A stretch of 64,000 bases of DNA from Acidimicrobiaceae bacterium (GTDB taxonomy: Bacteria > Actinomycetota > Acidimicrobiia > Acidimicrobiales > Poriferisodalaceae): positions 1 to 64,000 of the forward strand of contig PBHE01000003.1 of NCBI GenBank assembly GCA_002719335.1. Direction: 5' to 3'. The translations under genes and the position numbers were made by a program. Numbering within the stretch: the stretch's first letter is position 1; each line of letters opens with the position of its first letter. The notes below the pieces were generated by a model. That model saw only the letters and a program-made list of their open reading frames with translations. It was not told the DNA's origin and made no database searches. Positions 33,947 through 43,140 of the stretch are shown here, in pieces.

Positions 33947-34981
33947 ATGCGCGCAGGGTTGATCACTGGTAAAGGCCAATTCGAACTCGTCGAGAAGGAA
34001 GATCCCACCCCCGAAGCGGATGAGGTGGTGGTGGCCGTGCAACGGTGTGGGATCTGCGGCAGCGACGTTCATGCCTACGTTGAGGGATGGAAGTACGCGC
34101 CGGGCATATGCGGTCATGAATGGGTTGGAGTCGTCGCGGCAATTGGTCGCGAGGTCATCAATGTCACCGAAGGAGAGCGCGTCACAGGTGCCCTTGCCCC
34201 CGGTTGCGGCAAATGCTTGGAGTGCAGAAATGATCTCAGCCAATACTGTCGCACTGCGTGGTCTGACTACTCCGGGCCCACAGGTCCAACCTCGGGAGGA
34301 TTCGCGCCGTTTATACGGTTGAAGGCTGAGCGAGTTATTTCAATCCCCGAGGGAATTAGCACCGACGACGCCGCTTTGATCGAACCCGCATCGGTGGCAT
34401 TGCACGCGGTTCGTCGTAGTCGGCTCAGAGTGGGTGATGTGGTGTGTGTAGTCGGGTGCGGCCCTATCGGACTCCTGACAGCTCAGGTGGCGAAGGCCGC
34501 AGGTGCTGGAGTAGTCATCGCTGTTGAACCAGACGAAAATCGAAGGAAACTCGCCGTAACGACTGGTATCGACGTAGCTGTCTCGCCCGGCGAAGAGCTT
34601 CGAGGCACCCTGGACGAATTAACGCAAGGCCTTCGAGCCGATATCGGCTTCGACTGTGCTGGGATTCCACAAACAATGCAGCAGTCGGTGGACATGGTGC
34701 GACGAGGTGGATCTGTATGCCTCGTCGGAGTCACCAGTCAGGACGCTCTGATCAGCCCTTTACGTTGGATCGGCAAAGAAGTCAGTCTTGATACATCGAT
34801 AGTTTTTACTTTGGAGGAAATGAAAGCTACGGCAAACATGATCCTTGATGGACGACTTTCCGTTGCTCCATTGCACAACAACGACATAGTCGACCTTGAT
34901 GGTCTCGGCAGGACAATTGACGACCTGGCAGAACGTCGTATCGACGCGGTCAAAATCCTTGTAGATCCGAGCGCTGGCTGA
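33947..34981 (+). CDS. Zinc-dependent alcohol dehydrogenase (MDR family)
   Basis: The 344-residue medium-chain dehydrogenase has the catalytic zinc Cys in RCGICGSDVHAYVEG and the CGHEWVG motif. The structural zinc site is CGKCLECRNDLSQYC, and the Rossmann motif is VVGCGPIGLLTAQVAK with an acidic residue (VEPDE) favouring NAD. It resembles sorbitol/threonine dehydrogenase-type enzymes. The substrate is unknown. AGGGGA before the ATG is a usable SD. It converges with a CoA-transferase gene. Confidence 0.87.
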   Translation: MRAGLITGKGQFELVEKEDPTPEADEVVVAVQRCGICGSDVHAYVEGWKYAPGICGHEWVGVVAAIGREVINVTEGERVTGALAPGCGKCLECRNDLSQYCRTAWSDYSGPTGPTSGGFAPFIRLKAERVISIPEGISTDDAALIEPASVALHAVRRSRLRVGDVVCVVGCGPIGLLTAQVAKAAGAGVVIAVEPDENRRKLAVTTGIDVAVSPGEELRGTLDELTQGLRADIGFDCAGIPQTMQQSVDMVRRGGSVCLVGVTSQDALISPLRWIGKEVSLDTSIVFTLEEMKATANMILDGRLSVAPLHNNDIVDLDGLGRTIDDLAERRIDAVKILVDPSAG

Positions 34982-34991
34982 CCCGGCGCGG

Positions 34992-36191
34992 CTATGAGGC
35001 AACGGTAACCACACCGTCCGCAACTAGTGCCGAGATTTTTTCAGTGTCGTATCCGAGTTCTCCCAATAATTCAGCGCTGTGTTCCCCGAGTCTGGGCGCA
35101 TGCCGACGAAGCTCAGTCGGGCTGTCGGAGTAAATAACTGGGTCCCTGATGTACCTGTAGTCACCCTCCGAGGGGTGATGCGCTATTTGCACGAGTTCCA
35201 CTTCCGCCAGATGTGGATCATCCGCGAAGTCTGACAATTCCATGACCTTTGCCGCGGGAATAGAGACCTTGTCGCAGAATTCAATCCAGACCTCGATTGT
35301 TTTGGTCTGCGCGGCATCAGCTATTAGGTCGTACAGCTCAGAGGTATGAGCGACGCGTGCATTATGGGTTGAGAATCGTTCGTCGTCCGCCAAATCAGAA
35401 CGCCCTATGAAGTCAAAAAAGTCTCGGTAATTGTCGTCGGTGTAGGGCAATAAACAAATGAATCCGTCTGCTGTTGAGTACGGTCGACGAGCCGGAGACA
35501 AGAGTCGTTCATATCCGAAGGGACCCTCCGGTGGCTCAAATGCAGCACCTCGGAGATGCTCAACCAAATTAAAACTCACCATAGTTTCGAACATTGGCAC
35601 TTCGATGTTTTGGCCGCTGCCAGTCCTATAACGATGTATTAGTGCTGCCATGACAGCTTGCACGACGTGGAGTCCGGTGATTTTGTCGGCAATGACCGAG
35701 GGAACATAGGTGGGACGACCGTTGGTAGCGGTAAATAGTCCGGCAAGCCCTGAAGCAGCCTGGATGGCATCGTCATAAGCGGCTTTGTTCCCGTAAGGCC
35801 CATTGCTCGCAAAGCCATTCGCTCTGCAATAGATCAACGCAGGATTTACCGCGTTTACAGAAGCTTCGTCCAAACCAAGACGTGTCAGTGCGCCTGTTCG
35901 CATGTTGGTCACCAGCACATCTGCTGTAGCAACCAAGTCGAGCATCACTTGGCGTCCAGCTTCACGCTTCAAGTCAATGCTTAACGATCTCTTGTTGCGC
36001 TGAAGATTCAAACTGAACCCCGACATACCGAAATGGCGACTCGGAATGCCGTTTCTGGTCGAATCTCCTGTTGTGGTTTCCACGCGGATGACATCGGCAC
36101 CGTGATCGCCCAGCATTCGCGTAGCCATTGGGCCCATCAGGACTGTAGTTAAATCAATGACTCGAATACCCGCTAAGGCGCCCTGTTCCAT
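34992..36191 (-). CDS. CaiB/BaiF family (class III) CoA-transferase
   Basis: A 399-residue second CoA-transferase of this window. IRVIDLTTVLMGPMATRMLGDHGADVIRVE (in part) opens it, KRSLSIDLKREAGR and GTGQNIEVPMFET-type segments follow, and LGEHSAELLGELGY closes it. It moves CoA between organic acids. A CATCAT box 6 nt before the ATG could allow leaderless expression. A TetR gene lies directly upstream on the same strand and may regulate it. Confidence 0.87.
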   Translation of the reverse strand: MEQGALAGIRVIDLTTVLMGPMATRMLGDHGADVIRVETTTGDSTRNGIPSRHFGMSGFSLNLQRNKRSLSIDLKREAGRQVMLDLVATADVLVTNMRTGALTRLGLDEASVNAVNPALIYCRANGFASNGPYGNKAAYDDAIQAASGLAGLFTATNGRPTYVPSVIADKITGLHVVQAVMAALIHRYRTGSGQNIEVPMFETMVSFNLVEHLRGAAFEPPEGPFGYERLLSPARRPYSTADGFICLLPYTDDNYRDFFDFIGRSDLADDERFSTHNARVAHTSELYDLIADAAQTKTIEVWIEFCDKVSIPAAKVMELSDFADDPHLAEVELVQIAHHPSEGDYRYIRDPVIYSDSPTELRRHAPRLGEHSAELLGELGYDTEKISALVADGVVTVAS

Positions 36192-36231
36192 ATGTCGATG
36201 ATGGCAGGAGTGAGCGCCGCGTAACTTACTT

Positions 36232-36837
36232 CTACCTATTTTTGGTTTCGGCTGCGACTTCGATAAGACCCTGCAATCCGGTCAAAATTAACCCAGCTAG
36301 TTGCTCGGCTAACTCCTCAGCTGAGGGTCGATCAGCTTGAGTCAGCCAGTGCCGACACACACCTTCGGACATCGCGACGATCGCCCTGCCGTAAATCTCG
36401 ACCTCGTCCACGTCCAGCCAACGACGAAGTATCTCAGCGATAGTCGCAGACATCCTGCTTTCGACCATTTGGCTGCCATTAACGGTGTCGTCAGCTCTTG
36501 ATGCCGCGCGCCCGAACAACAATTGAAACTCGCGCTGGTTTTCTTCGACAAAACGGAAATATGCGCTTAAGGCATTCACGGTTCTTTCAACCGCAGTATC
36601 GGCCGCGTCGGCAGCACCAACGACGTTGTTCGCTAAACGATTAGCCACATCATCGACTAATTCAATGTACAGGTCTCTCTTGGAAGCGAAATGTTGGTAG
36701 AGGACTGGTTTAGTTACGCCCGCCGCACGCGCTACATCATTCATCGATGTGCCGTGATACCCCGCCGCCGAGAATGCCGTCATCGCAACGTCAAGCAGTT
36801 GCTCTCGGCGCTTTGCGGCAGGAAGACGGTTTGACAT
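36232..36837 (-). CDS. TetR-family transcriptional regulator
   Basis: A 201-residue TetR protein. The HTH is FSAAGYHGTSMNDVARAAGVTKPVLYQHFASKRDLYIELV (in part), followed by a C-terminal domain like that of fatty-acid or CoA-thioester responsive members. GGAG lies 11 nt before the ATG. It sits 40 bp upstream of the CoA-transferase on the same strand. That gene, or the acyl-CoA dehydrogenase operator at 31350, are candidate targets, not shown. Confidence 0.87.
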   Translation of the reverse strand: MSNRLPAAKRREQLLDVAMTAFSAAGYHGTSMNDVARAAGVTKPVLYQHFASKRDLYIELVDDVANRLANNVVGAADAADTAVERTVNALSAYFRFVEENQREFQLLFGRAASRADDTVNGSQMVESRMSATIAEILRRWLDVDEVEIYGRAIVAMSEGVCRHWLTQADRPSAEELAEQLAGLILTGLQGLIEVAAETKNR

Positions 36838-36923
36838 AATTTCTGGTTCTCCGAAATTACCGACGACTCATGAACGGATGAATGATTTCAGAATTCACAG
36901 TTGCTCTACCAATCCACATCTCG

Positions 36924-37196
36924 CTAGTGCCCATGCGGGAGCCCCCGCTCTTCCCGGTCGGCGGCGTTCGCCGCGTAACCAAGAATGATCGCTGGCGCCA
37001 GAACTATTGATCCAATCACAAGTAAAGCGACTATAAGGGAACTCCAAAATGAGGATGATGCCAGGTAGTAGTTGACGACAAACATGAGCAGAGCCGCCAC
37101 AAAACAGCCATACCCAACGCGTCTGCCTGCGCCAGCGAGCATGCGTATGCGCTCGCGGGAGCGAATTACAGGATCGTGGACCTTACCGTCCGTCAC
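36924..37196 (-). CDS. Small membrane protein, two TM segments
   Basis: A 90-residue protein with a charged N-terminus (SRERIRMLAG) and two hydrophobic helices (about residues 28-47 and 51-74), ending in a basic-acidic tail. This layout recurs in small actinobacterial membrane proteins of unknown role. The GTG at 37196 overlaps the DUF5317 stop as GTGA, so both are co-translated. Confidence 0.65.
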   Translation of the reverse strand: MTDGKVHDPVIRSRERIRMLAGAGRRVGYGCFVAALLMFVVNYYLASSSFWSSLIVALLVIGSIVLAPAIILGYAANAADREERGLPHGH

Positions 37197-37939
37197 TTTT
37201 CCTCGGCATGAGGATCGAATGCTGCGGACCCTTCAAGAATATCGAGTCCGGGTTGAGGTTTGGGTGGCGCAATCGTTTGAGCAGTCGAACCCGTGTCGTT
37301 TGCTGGGGGTTGCGTCCAGGGTGTCTCAGTTGGTTTGTAATCGTCGAATGGATCAGGCTGGTTTGGATCACGGTATTGGTCATAATCTAAGGCTTCGTCG
37401 TAATACGTCGCTGTTTCGCGAAGTGGGAAAAAGAGCCGAAATCCTAGGTTGACCAAACCACATGCGATGACCAGGTCTCCGAACGAAAACACTTCATTGA
37501 GCCATCGGATGGGCACGATTGCACCCAAAAAAATTAGTGTTTCGCCGCCACTTTCAAACGCCCTTGTAGCTCCTAACTGCACCAGATCAATTGATGCATA
37601 ATCCGCAATTCCGGCTTTCACCACGGCCTCAATAGTCACGGGCATGTATCCGTTGAGTACCAACGGGAGCAAATTAAGCAAGGTGCCGAAAAGGATTACC
37701 GATGCGCCAGTGAGATGCAGGTTCATCGCGCATGTCACTGCGATCAAAACCATCGAGATTACAGTTAGCAGAGTCGGGTAAGGCACCCCGAGACCGGAAC
37801 CCACAAGACCCTGAAGGGCTACGCCAACGACGGGAATTGGCCAGAACACAACCCTGGTAGCCAGCAAATAGTCGAATGAGCCGCGGACAAAAAGTCCGAC
37901 AGCGGCACCCATAAATAAGGCCAGCGGGATCAAGTACAT
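37193..37939 (-). CDS. DUF5317 membrane protein
   Basis: The 248-residue protein has five or six hydrophobic segments in its first 175 residues. The NGYMPVTIEAV motif and the SFGDLVIACGLVNL segment match the DUF5317 family of actinobacteria. A Pro/Asp-rich cytoplasmic or external tail of about 70 residues follows. Function is unknown. It heads a two-gene unit with the small membrane protein. Confidence 0.7.
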   Translation of the reverse strand: MYLIPLALFMGAAVGLFVRGSFDYLLATRVVFWPIPVVGVALQGLVGSGLGVPYPTLLTVISMVLIAVTCAMNLHLTGASVILFGTLLNLLPLVLNGYMPVTIEAVVKAGIADYASIDLVQLGATRAFESGGETLIFLGAIVPIRWLNEVFSFGDLVIACGLVNLGFRLFFPLRETATYYDEALDYDQYRDPNQPDPFDDYKPTETPWTQPPANDTGSTAQTIAPPKPQPGLDILEGSAAFDPHAEEK

Positions 37940-38074
37940 CGCTGACGATGGTACTGGGCTCCCTGAGTTTCCGAGCGTTGCTTTGCTTTGGTTGAGTCAC
38001 CTATTAAGCACGAGATGAATAAGACAGCTAGTTTGACCGGCGCTGAACTGGGATGCCACGGAAGGAGCAGCTGT

Positions 38075-38290
38075 ATGGAGGTCCGAGCAGAATTGACCGC
38101 CACGGTGTGGAAGGTCGTTGCCGAAGTAGGTGCAACGGTCGCTGAAGGCGATGAACTGGTCATTCTTGAGTCAATGAAAATGGAGATACCCGTAGTAGCA
38201 CCTGCCGCTGGGACTGTCTCTGAGATGCGCGTCGCTGAAGAGGATCGAATTAGCGAAGGTGACGTAGTCGCTGTCATAGAGGTGTCCTAA
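38075..38290 (+). CDS. Single-domain biotin carboxyl carrier protein
   Basis: The 71-residue protein is a lone biotinyl domain. The ESMKMEIPV motif carries the biotinylated lysine, and GDELVILE and EGDVVAVIEV form the flanking strands. Such small carriers serve acyl-CoA carboxylases in actinobacteria. No carboxylase gene is adjacent. AGGAG lies 7 nt before the ATG at 38075; the longer frame from 37988 is rejected. Confidence 0.85.
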   Translation: MEVRAELTATVWKVVAEVGATVAEGDELVILESMKMEIPVVAPAAGTVSEMRVAEEDRISEGDVVAVIEVS

Positions 38291-38381
38291 ACAGTGATGA
38301 CCACCGCGTTAGGCAGGTCCGAGGCTCCTCCCAATATAGAAGAGGTGGCCTCTTGGCGGCCTCGTCGTAACATCAGGGGAG

Positions 38382-39035
38382 ATGTCCTCAGTAGTTGACT
38401 TTCACAATGTGGTCGCCGTGGCAGGCGGCTTTCCCGTGTTGGCTGGGCTCGACATTGAAATCACCAAGGGCGAAATCGTGCAGCTTCGGGGATCGAACGG
38501 TGCCGGTAAGACCAGTTTCCTGCGTGTCTGTGCAGGTCTAATCCCAATCAGCGACGGAGATGCCAACGTCTTGGGTTTCGACTTGCGAGATGACCGTAGG
38601 TCTCCGCGACGCTATATCGGGCTGCTCGGCCACGACAATCACCTCTATACGGATCTGTGGGTCCGAGAACATATGGAATTCCGAGCAGCTGCCACCGGAG
38701 CTGAGGCAGGCGATGCAGACGCTGCTTTGCGAAGACTTGGTGTAACCGATCGACTTTGGTCCGTTCCAATCGAACGTCTCTCTGCAGGGCAACGCCGAAG
38801 AGTCTCGATCGCCTCGATGCTCGTTGGTCGCCCTCAGCTTTGGTTACTTGACGAGCCACATGCGGCTCTGGATCACGAAGGCCGAGAACTTCTGGACGAA
38901 ATTCTGCTTGACGCCGCGTCATCCGGCGCAACGGTCGTGTTCGCAAGCCACGAGCGCGATCTCTCGACATCCATTGCCTCGCGGGTAGTCACCTTGCGAG
39001 GGGGCCGTCTTTCGGAGGATTCAGGTGTTGCGTGA
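38382..39035 (+). CDS. ccmA: Heme ABC exporter ATP-binding protein CcmA
   Basis: The 217-residue ABC ATPase has Walker A GSNGAGKT, signature LSAGQRRR and Walker B LWLLDEPHAALD. The short length and the GRELLDEILL tail match CcmA. With CcmB and CcmC it forms the complex that releases holo-CcmE. It is the first gene of a nine-gene operon. TAACAT lies 8 nt before the ATG, so initiation may be leaderless; an AGGGGAG directly abuts the ATG. Confidence 0.88.
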   Translation: MSSVVDFHNVVAVAGGFPVLAGLDIEITKGEIVQLRGSNGAGKTSFLRVCAGLIPISDGDANVLGFDLRDDRRSPRRYIGLLGHDNHLYTDLWVREHMEFRAAATGAEAGDADAALRRLGVTDRLWSVPIERLSAGQRRRVSIASMLVGRPQLWLLDEPHAALDHEGRELLDEILLDAASSGATVVFASHERDLSTSIASRVVTLRGGRLSEDSGVA

Positions 39036-39693
39036 GGCTCTGCTCGTAGCTCGAAAAGACCTACGAGTCGAATGGCGGTCCAAAGTAACCATTGGTCACG
39101 TCGCACCCTTGGCGTTACTTGTACTTGTTGTTTTCGCCTTCGCGTTCGATGCGAACGCCGGGCTCCTGGAGTTTGGGGCTGGCGGCCTCTATTGGGTGGC
39201 AGTTCTCTTCGGTGGAACATTGTTAATTCAAAGAGCCTTTGATGTTGAAACCGAAGACGGGAATTTCGATGCTTTCCGAATGTCGGCGATCGGAGCTCCA
39301 TCGCTTTTCCTCGGCAAGTCTCTGGGAGTCTTTATCCAGGTTGTGTTCCTTGAGCTGATACTGGGACCAGGAGTAGTTCTGCTCTACAACGTTCGAATCG
39401 ATGACTGGGTCTTGCTCCTGGCATCGGCGTTGGGAGGAACATTGGCGTTTTCGGTTTGCGGCGTTCTTTGCGGTGTAATGGCGGCTGGACTTCGTGTCCG
39501 AGCTACCCTGCTTCCGCTGCTTCTCGTACCCGTTTTGGCCCCTGTCCTGCTCGCAGGATCTCGCGCATTCGAGACGGCCTTCGGGTTGCGCGCTGAAGCA
39601 GGCTGGACCTGGGCCAGCCTGATGTTCGTCATCGCTGCGGTGCACACCGCCGTAGGTGTAAGAGCCTTTGGATTCTTGCTGGAGGAGGGTTGA
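39025..39693 (+). CDS. ccmB: Heme exporter membrane protein CcmB
   Basis: The 222-residue protein has six membrane segments. REALLVARKDLRVEWRSKV is the CcmB N-terminal motif, followed by FDVETEDGNFDAFRMSAI. It forms the CcmAB transporter unit. The GTG at 39025 lies in the end of ccmA and has GGAGG 6 nt upstream. Confidence 0.88.
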   Translation: MLREALLVARKDLRVEWRSKVTIGHVAPLALLVLVVFAFAFDANAGLLEFGAGGLYWVAVLFGGTLLIQRAFDVETEDGNFDAFRMSAIGAPSLFLGKSLGVFIQVVFLELILGPGVVLLYNVRIDDWVLLLASALGGTLAFSVCGVLCGVMAAGLRVRATLLPLLLVPVLAPVLLAGSRAFETAFGLRAEAGWTWASLMFVIAAVHTAVGVRAFGFLLEEG

Positions 39694-39695
39694 AC

Positions 39696-40457
39696 GTGAC
39701 ACAGGTCCCTGATAGCAGGCATATGACTGCAACGACCGCCACTCGGGTGTTGGGCACGGTGGCCCTCGTCGCAGTTGTACTCATGGGATTACTAGGCCTT
39801 GTCGTGTCTCCCGCGGATGTGGTGCAAGGACAAGCAGTGCGCATGCTTTATCTGCACGTGCCGTCGATATGGATTGCTTACGGAGCTTTCGTCCTGACCT
39901 CTTTCTCGAGTGCCCTATTTCTGTTTCGAAGCCGCCACAGGCACGATGGCGGCCGTCATCATGACCGGCTGGCTGGTTCCGCAGCTGAAGTTGGTGTCGT
40001 GTTCGCCGGAGTCACATTGGTGACCGGGATGTTGTGGGGACGAGTTACATGGGGGACCTATTGGCAGTGGGATGCACGCCTAACCACGACGGTGCTCCTC
40101 TTTGTTACCTACCTCGGGTATCTCGCCCTTCGGCGACTTCCAGCTGACCCTGTGATTCGTGGGCGTCGGGCCGCCGTTATGGCGCTGATTTCCTTTGTCA
40201 ACGTGCCTATCGTTCATTTCTCGGTCGACTGGTGGCGCACGCTTCACCAAAAAGCAAGCCTAAGCGTTGGTCGCCGACCAGAGATCACGGGCGAAATGTA
40301 TTGGACTTTGCTCTATTCGACTTTGGCGGTGACCATCGTCGCCAGTTGGTTGATCGTCCATCGCTACCGAGTCATTCGACTGGAAGAGTTGAGAGATGAG
40401 GAAGCTTTGGAAGCGCTTATAGCTTCTCGCCTTAGAGAAGACGAGGCACAAGCCTGA
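39696..40457 (+). CDS. ccmC: Cytochrome c maturation heme-handling protein CcmC
   Basis: The 253-residue six-TM protein has the WWD-type tryptophan-rich motif WGTYWQWDARLTTTVLL, with conserved external His in LYLHVPSIW and VPIVHFSVDWWRTLHQ. CcmC binds heme and presents it to CcmE. The GTG at 39696 was chosen because GGAGGAGGG ends 6 nt before it; a TTG at 39690 would overlap the ccmB stop. Confidence 0.9.
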   Translation: MTQVPDSRHMTATTATRVLGTVALVAVVLMGLLGLVVSPADVVQGQAVRMLYLHVPSIWIAYGAFVLTSFSSALFLFRSRHRHDGGRHHDRLAGSAAEVGVVFAGVTLVTGMLWGRVTWGTYWQWDARLTTTVLLFVTYLGYLALRRLPADPVIRGRRAAVMALISFVNVPIVHFSVDWWRTLHQKASLSVGRRPEITGEMYWTLLYSTLAVTIVASWLIVHRYRVIRLEELRDEEALEALIASRLREDEAQA

Positions 40458-40472
40458 TGGTCGGGGGGGAAT

Positions 40473-40643
40473 GTGAGTGAAGTAACAACCGTCGCTACAG
40501 GCTGGGGTCTCAGTTTCGTCGTGGTGGCAACATACGCTCTCTGGGTCGTTGGACGCGGTAAAACAATTGGTCGCGAGCTCGGGATAGGCGGGCGGGAAAA
40601 ACTTGAGCCTGAAAGCGATAGCAGCAAGCCTGCGGATTCTTAG
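40473..40643 (+). CDS. ccmD: CcmD-like single-pass membrane peptide
   Basis: A 56-residue frame fills the gap between ccmC and ccmE. It has one hydrophobic helix (LSFVVVATYALWVVG, residues 13-27) followed by a basic then acidic tail, the usual CcmD topology. GGGGGGGAAT precedes the GTG as SD, and the stop is 2 nt before ccmE. CcmD is needed to release holo-CcmE from CcmABC. The sequence is too short for a firm homology call; position and topology carry it. Confidence 0.7.
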   Translation: MSEVTTVATGWGLSFVVVATYALWVVGRGKTIGRELGIGGREKLEPESDSSKPADS

Positions 40644-40645
40644 TC

Positions 40646-41197
40646 ATGGATCTCAGCCCCCGGCATGAAGTTGAAAAACCCGGTGAACTTAGACAAAAAG
40701 TTCATCGCAATCGACGAAGGGCCGTTCTCGCCGCGACCGTCGTGCTAATTGCCGCGGCCGCCTTCGTCACAGCGCAAGGCCTCAGAAACGCAACGCTGTT
40801 TTTTCGAAATGTAGATGAAGCCGTCGAACAACGACCAGAACTAGGCGATCGTCGTTTCCGTTTGCAAGGCCGGGTAGTTCCCGCGAGTGTCGACAGTGAG
40901 AGCGGTGTAACAACCTTTCAGATCGTTCATGGCTGCGTTGTCGCCTCCGTCCGACACACTGCGGATCCGCCGGCGTTGTTCGCATCCCCGTGGATTCCTG
41001 TAGTGCTCGAAGGCGAGTGGGTCCTTAGCAAAGTTCAAACTTTCGCTGGCATCGACACCCACTACTTTCTCAGTGACCGAATGCTGGTCAAGCACACTAA
41101 TGAGTACGCGTCGGTAAATGAGCAACGCGTCAGCGAGAAGCTCCCACAGGGATTTTTCAATGATTGCCCCTTCGAGGTTCCGGCAGCAGATTCGTGA
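40646..41197 (+). CDS. ccmE: Cytochrome c maturation heme chaperone CcmE
   Basis: The 183-residue protein has an N-terminal membrane anchor (AVLAATVVLIAAAAFVTA), then the OB-fold domain beginning RFRLQGRVVP. The heme-attachment motif reads VKHTNEYA, a His-x3-Tyr as in most CcmE, so covalent heme binding through His is expected. It carries heme from CcmABC to CcmF outside the membrane. The last 4 nt overlap ccmF as GTGA. Confidence 0.88.
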   Translation: MDLSPRHEVEKPGELRQKVHRNRRRAVLAATVVLIAAAAFVTAQGLRNATLFFRNVDEAVEQRPELGDRRFRLQGRVVPASVDSESGVTTFQIVHGCVVASVRHTADPPALFASPWIPVVLEGEWVLSKVQTFAGIDTHYFLSDRMLVKHTNEYASVNEQRVSEKLPQGFFNDCPFEVPAADS

Positions 41198-43140
41198 CAG
41201 CTCTGTTGGGAACCTTGGGCGTCGGGATTGCCTTAGTCGGGGCGATAGGCGCATTGGCGAGCCTAATTCTGGCTCTCGGGTCCGGGCGAAATGAGAGGCA
41301 CAGCCGCGCCTTTTTTTGGATTGCCATCATGGTCAGCGGATGCGTCGTCGCGGTGGTGGCAATGGAGGTTGCGCTGCTAACCGATGATTTTTCGCTCGAT
41401 TACGTCACTTCGAACTCAACGAAATCGACGCCCATCCTCTACAAATTCGCCACCTTGTGGGGCGCCCTTGAAGGGTCACTTTTGCTATGGGCTTTAGTTC
41501 TTTGCGTGTATGTCAGCGCTGTGTCGCTCAGTTTCCGCGATCAGATTAGTGATCGACTAGTCGCATGGGCGCTGTTGACCATGCTCGCAATCTGTGTGTT
41601 CTTTTTTGGATTGTTGGCTGGTCCGGCAGATCCTTTCGGCACGCTATCTACTCCCCCTGTTGACGGTGATGGACTCAATCCGTTGCTACGAAATCACCCG
41701 CTCATGGCGATACATCCGGTCATGCTCTATTTCGGCTATGTAGGTTTCACTGTTCCCTTTAGCTTCGCGATAGCAGCGTTAGTCACAGGTCGGCTCGGAG
41801 AAGGGTGGTTGATGTCTACCCGTGTCTGGACCTTGATCGCTTGGGGAAGTCTTAGCCTCGGAGTTCTCCTCGGTGCATGGTGGTCCTATGAGGTTCTGGG
41901 CTGGGGCGGATATTGGGCCTGGGATCCCGTAGAGAACGCATCTTTCTTGCCATGGCTTACCGGAACGGCTTTCATCCACTCAGTAATCGTTCAAGAACGA
42001 AGAGGGATGTTGCGAGTATGGAATCTGTCACTTCTATTGGCCACCTTCGCCTTAACGATTTTTGGCACGTTTTTGACGCGGTCGGGAGTGATCGAATCTG
42101 TACATGAGTTCAGTGCGTCAAGTTTGGGGCCGCTTTTGTTGGGGTTCTTTGCTGTTATTTTGGTGGTATCGGTTGCTCTCGTCGGGTGGCGTGGAGATCA
42201 ATTGCGCTCGCCTGGATCGATCGATTCACCTCTATCGCGCGAAGGCTCTTTTCTCGCAAACAACCTCCTTTTCGCGTTATTTGCGTTCATTGTGCTGCTT
42301 GGCACCGTTTTCCCGCTGATCGTTGAGGCCATTAATGGGGACCAAATAGCGGTGGGGCGACCATATTTCGATCGGATGCTTTTACCCATTGGAATAACGT
42401 TGCTTTTAGTAATGGGCCTTGCTCCGCTGCTTACGTGGCGTTCTACCTCTAGACAGGTGCTTGCTACACGAGCGCTAGGACCCGCAGCATGTGGAGCTGT
42501 GGTGATGGGCGCCGCAGTGGTGATGGGCGCCGAGGGGCTCGGCCCGGTTTTAGGTATAGGGCTGGGTGGATTTGTAATTGGTGCCGCGCTTCGACATTTG
42601 ATGCTTGCCTGTCGCCGAAACGGGTGGCGAGGACTCACCGGCCGATCAGGAGGGGGCATGGTTGCTCATGTGGGTGTGAGTCTTCTCGCCTTCGGATTTA
42701 TCGCTAGCACTGCCTTTAGCGAACAAGGAGAGTTTCAACTTCGACCCGGAGAAATGGCCTCGGTCGCGGGTCATCAAATAACTTTCGTCGAATTGACCGA
42801 CGCGATGGATGGACCAAATCGGGTGGTGCGAGCTGTGATCGACGTCGAAGGTCGCGGTCGCTACTCGCCAGCTATTACTCAGTACCCCACCTTCGGTCGA
42901 CCGATATCCACGCCGTCCGTCGCTACTAGTTTCGTTGACGATGTCTACCTGAGTCTCATTGCGATTCCCGAAAAAGGCAGTGATTCGGTGGTGATAAGGG
43001 TGCTGATAGAACCGCTAGTTGCGTGGATATGGGTGGGTGGCCTCGTGGTTGGTCTTGGCACTCTGCTTGCTGTCGTTCCGTTCAGAGGCTCTCGCGGTCG
43101 TAGACGCGAAGAACAAGCCGTGACGGAGCAGGCGTCGTGA
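41194..43140 (+). CDS. ccmF: Cytochrome c heme lyase subunit CcmF
   Basis: The 648-residue polytopic protein has about fifteen hydrophobic segments. The WWD motif WGGYWAWDPVENASFLPWL is intact, with conserved His in NHPLMAIHPVMLYFGYVG and GTFLTRSGVIESVHEF. A C-terminal extracytoplasmic domain holds the final part (GRPISTPSV). It attaches heme to apocytochromes with CcmH and CcmI. The GTG at 41194 overlaps the ccmE stop. Confidence 0.92.
   Translation: MTALLGTLGVGIALVGAIGALASLILALGSGRNERHSRAFFWIAIMVSGCVVAVVAMEVALLTDDFSLDYVTSNSTKSTPILYKFATLWGALEGSLLLWALVLCVYVSAVSLSFRDQISDRLVAWALLTMLAICVFFFGLLAGPADPFGTLSTPPVDGDGLNPLLRNHPLMAIHPVMLYFGYVGFTVPFSFAIAALVTGRLGEGWLMSTRVWTLIAWGSLSLGVLLGAWWSYEVLGWGGYWAWDPVENASFLPWLTGTAFIHSVIVQERRGMLRVWNLSLLLATFALTIFGTFLTRSGVIESVHEFSASSLGPLLLGFFAVILVVSVALVGWRGDQLRSPGSIDSPLSREGSFLANNLLFALFAFIVLLGTVFPLIVEAINGDQIAVGRPYFDRMLLPIGITLLLVMGLAPLLTWRSTSRQVLATRALGPAACGAVVMGAAVVMGAEGLGPVLGIGLGGFVIGAALRHLMLACRRNGWRGLTGRSGGGMVAHVGVSLLAFGFIASTAFSEQGEFQLRPGEMASVAGHQITFVELTDAMDGPNRVVRAVIDVEGRGRYSPAITQYPTFGRPISTPSVATSFVDDVYLSLIAIPEKGSDSVVIRVLIEPLVAWIWVGGLVVGLGTLLAVVPFRGSRGRRREEQAVTEQAS

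Noticed and set aside
38340-38354. Intrinsic terminator AAGAGG-TGG-CCTCTT before ccmA
   Set aside because: The hairpin is short and is not followed by a U-tract.
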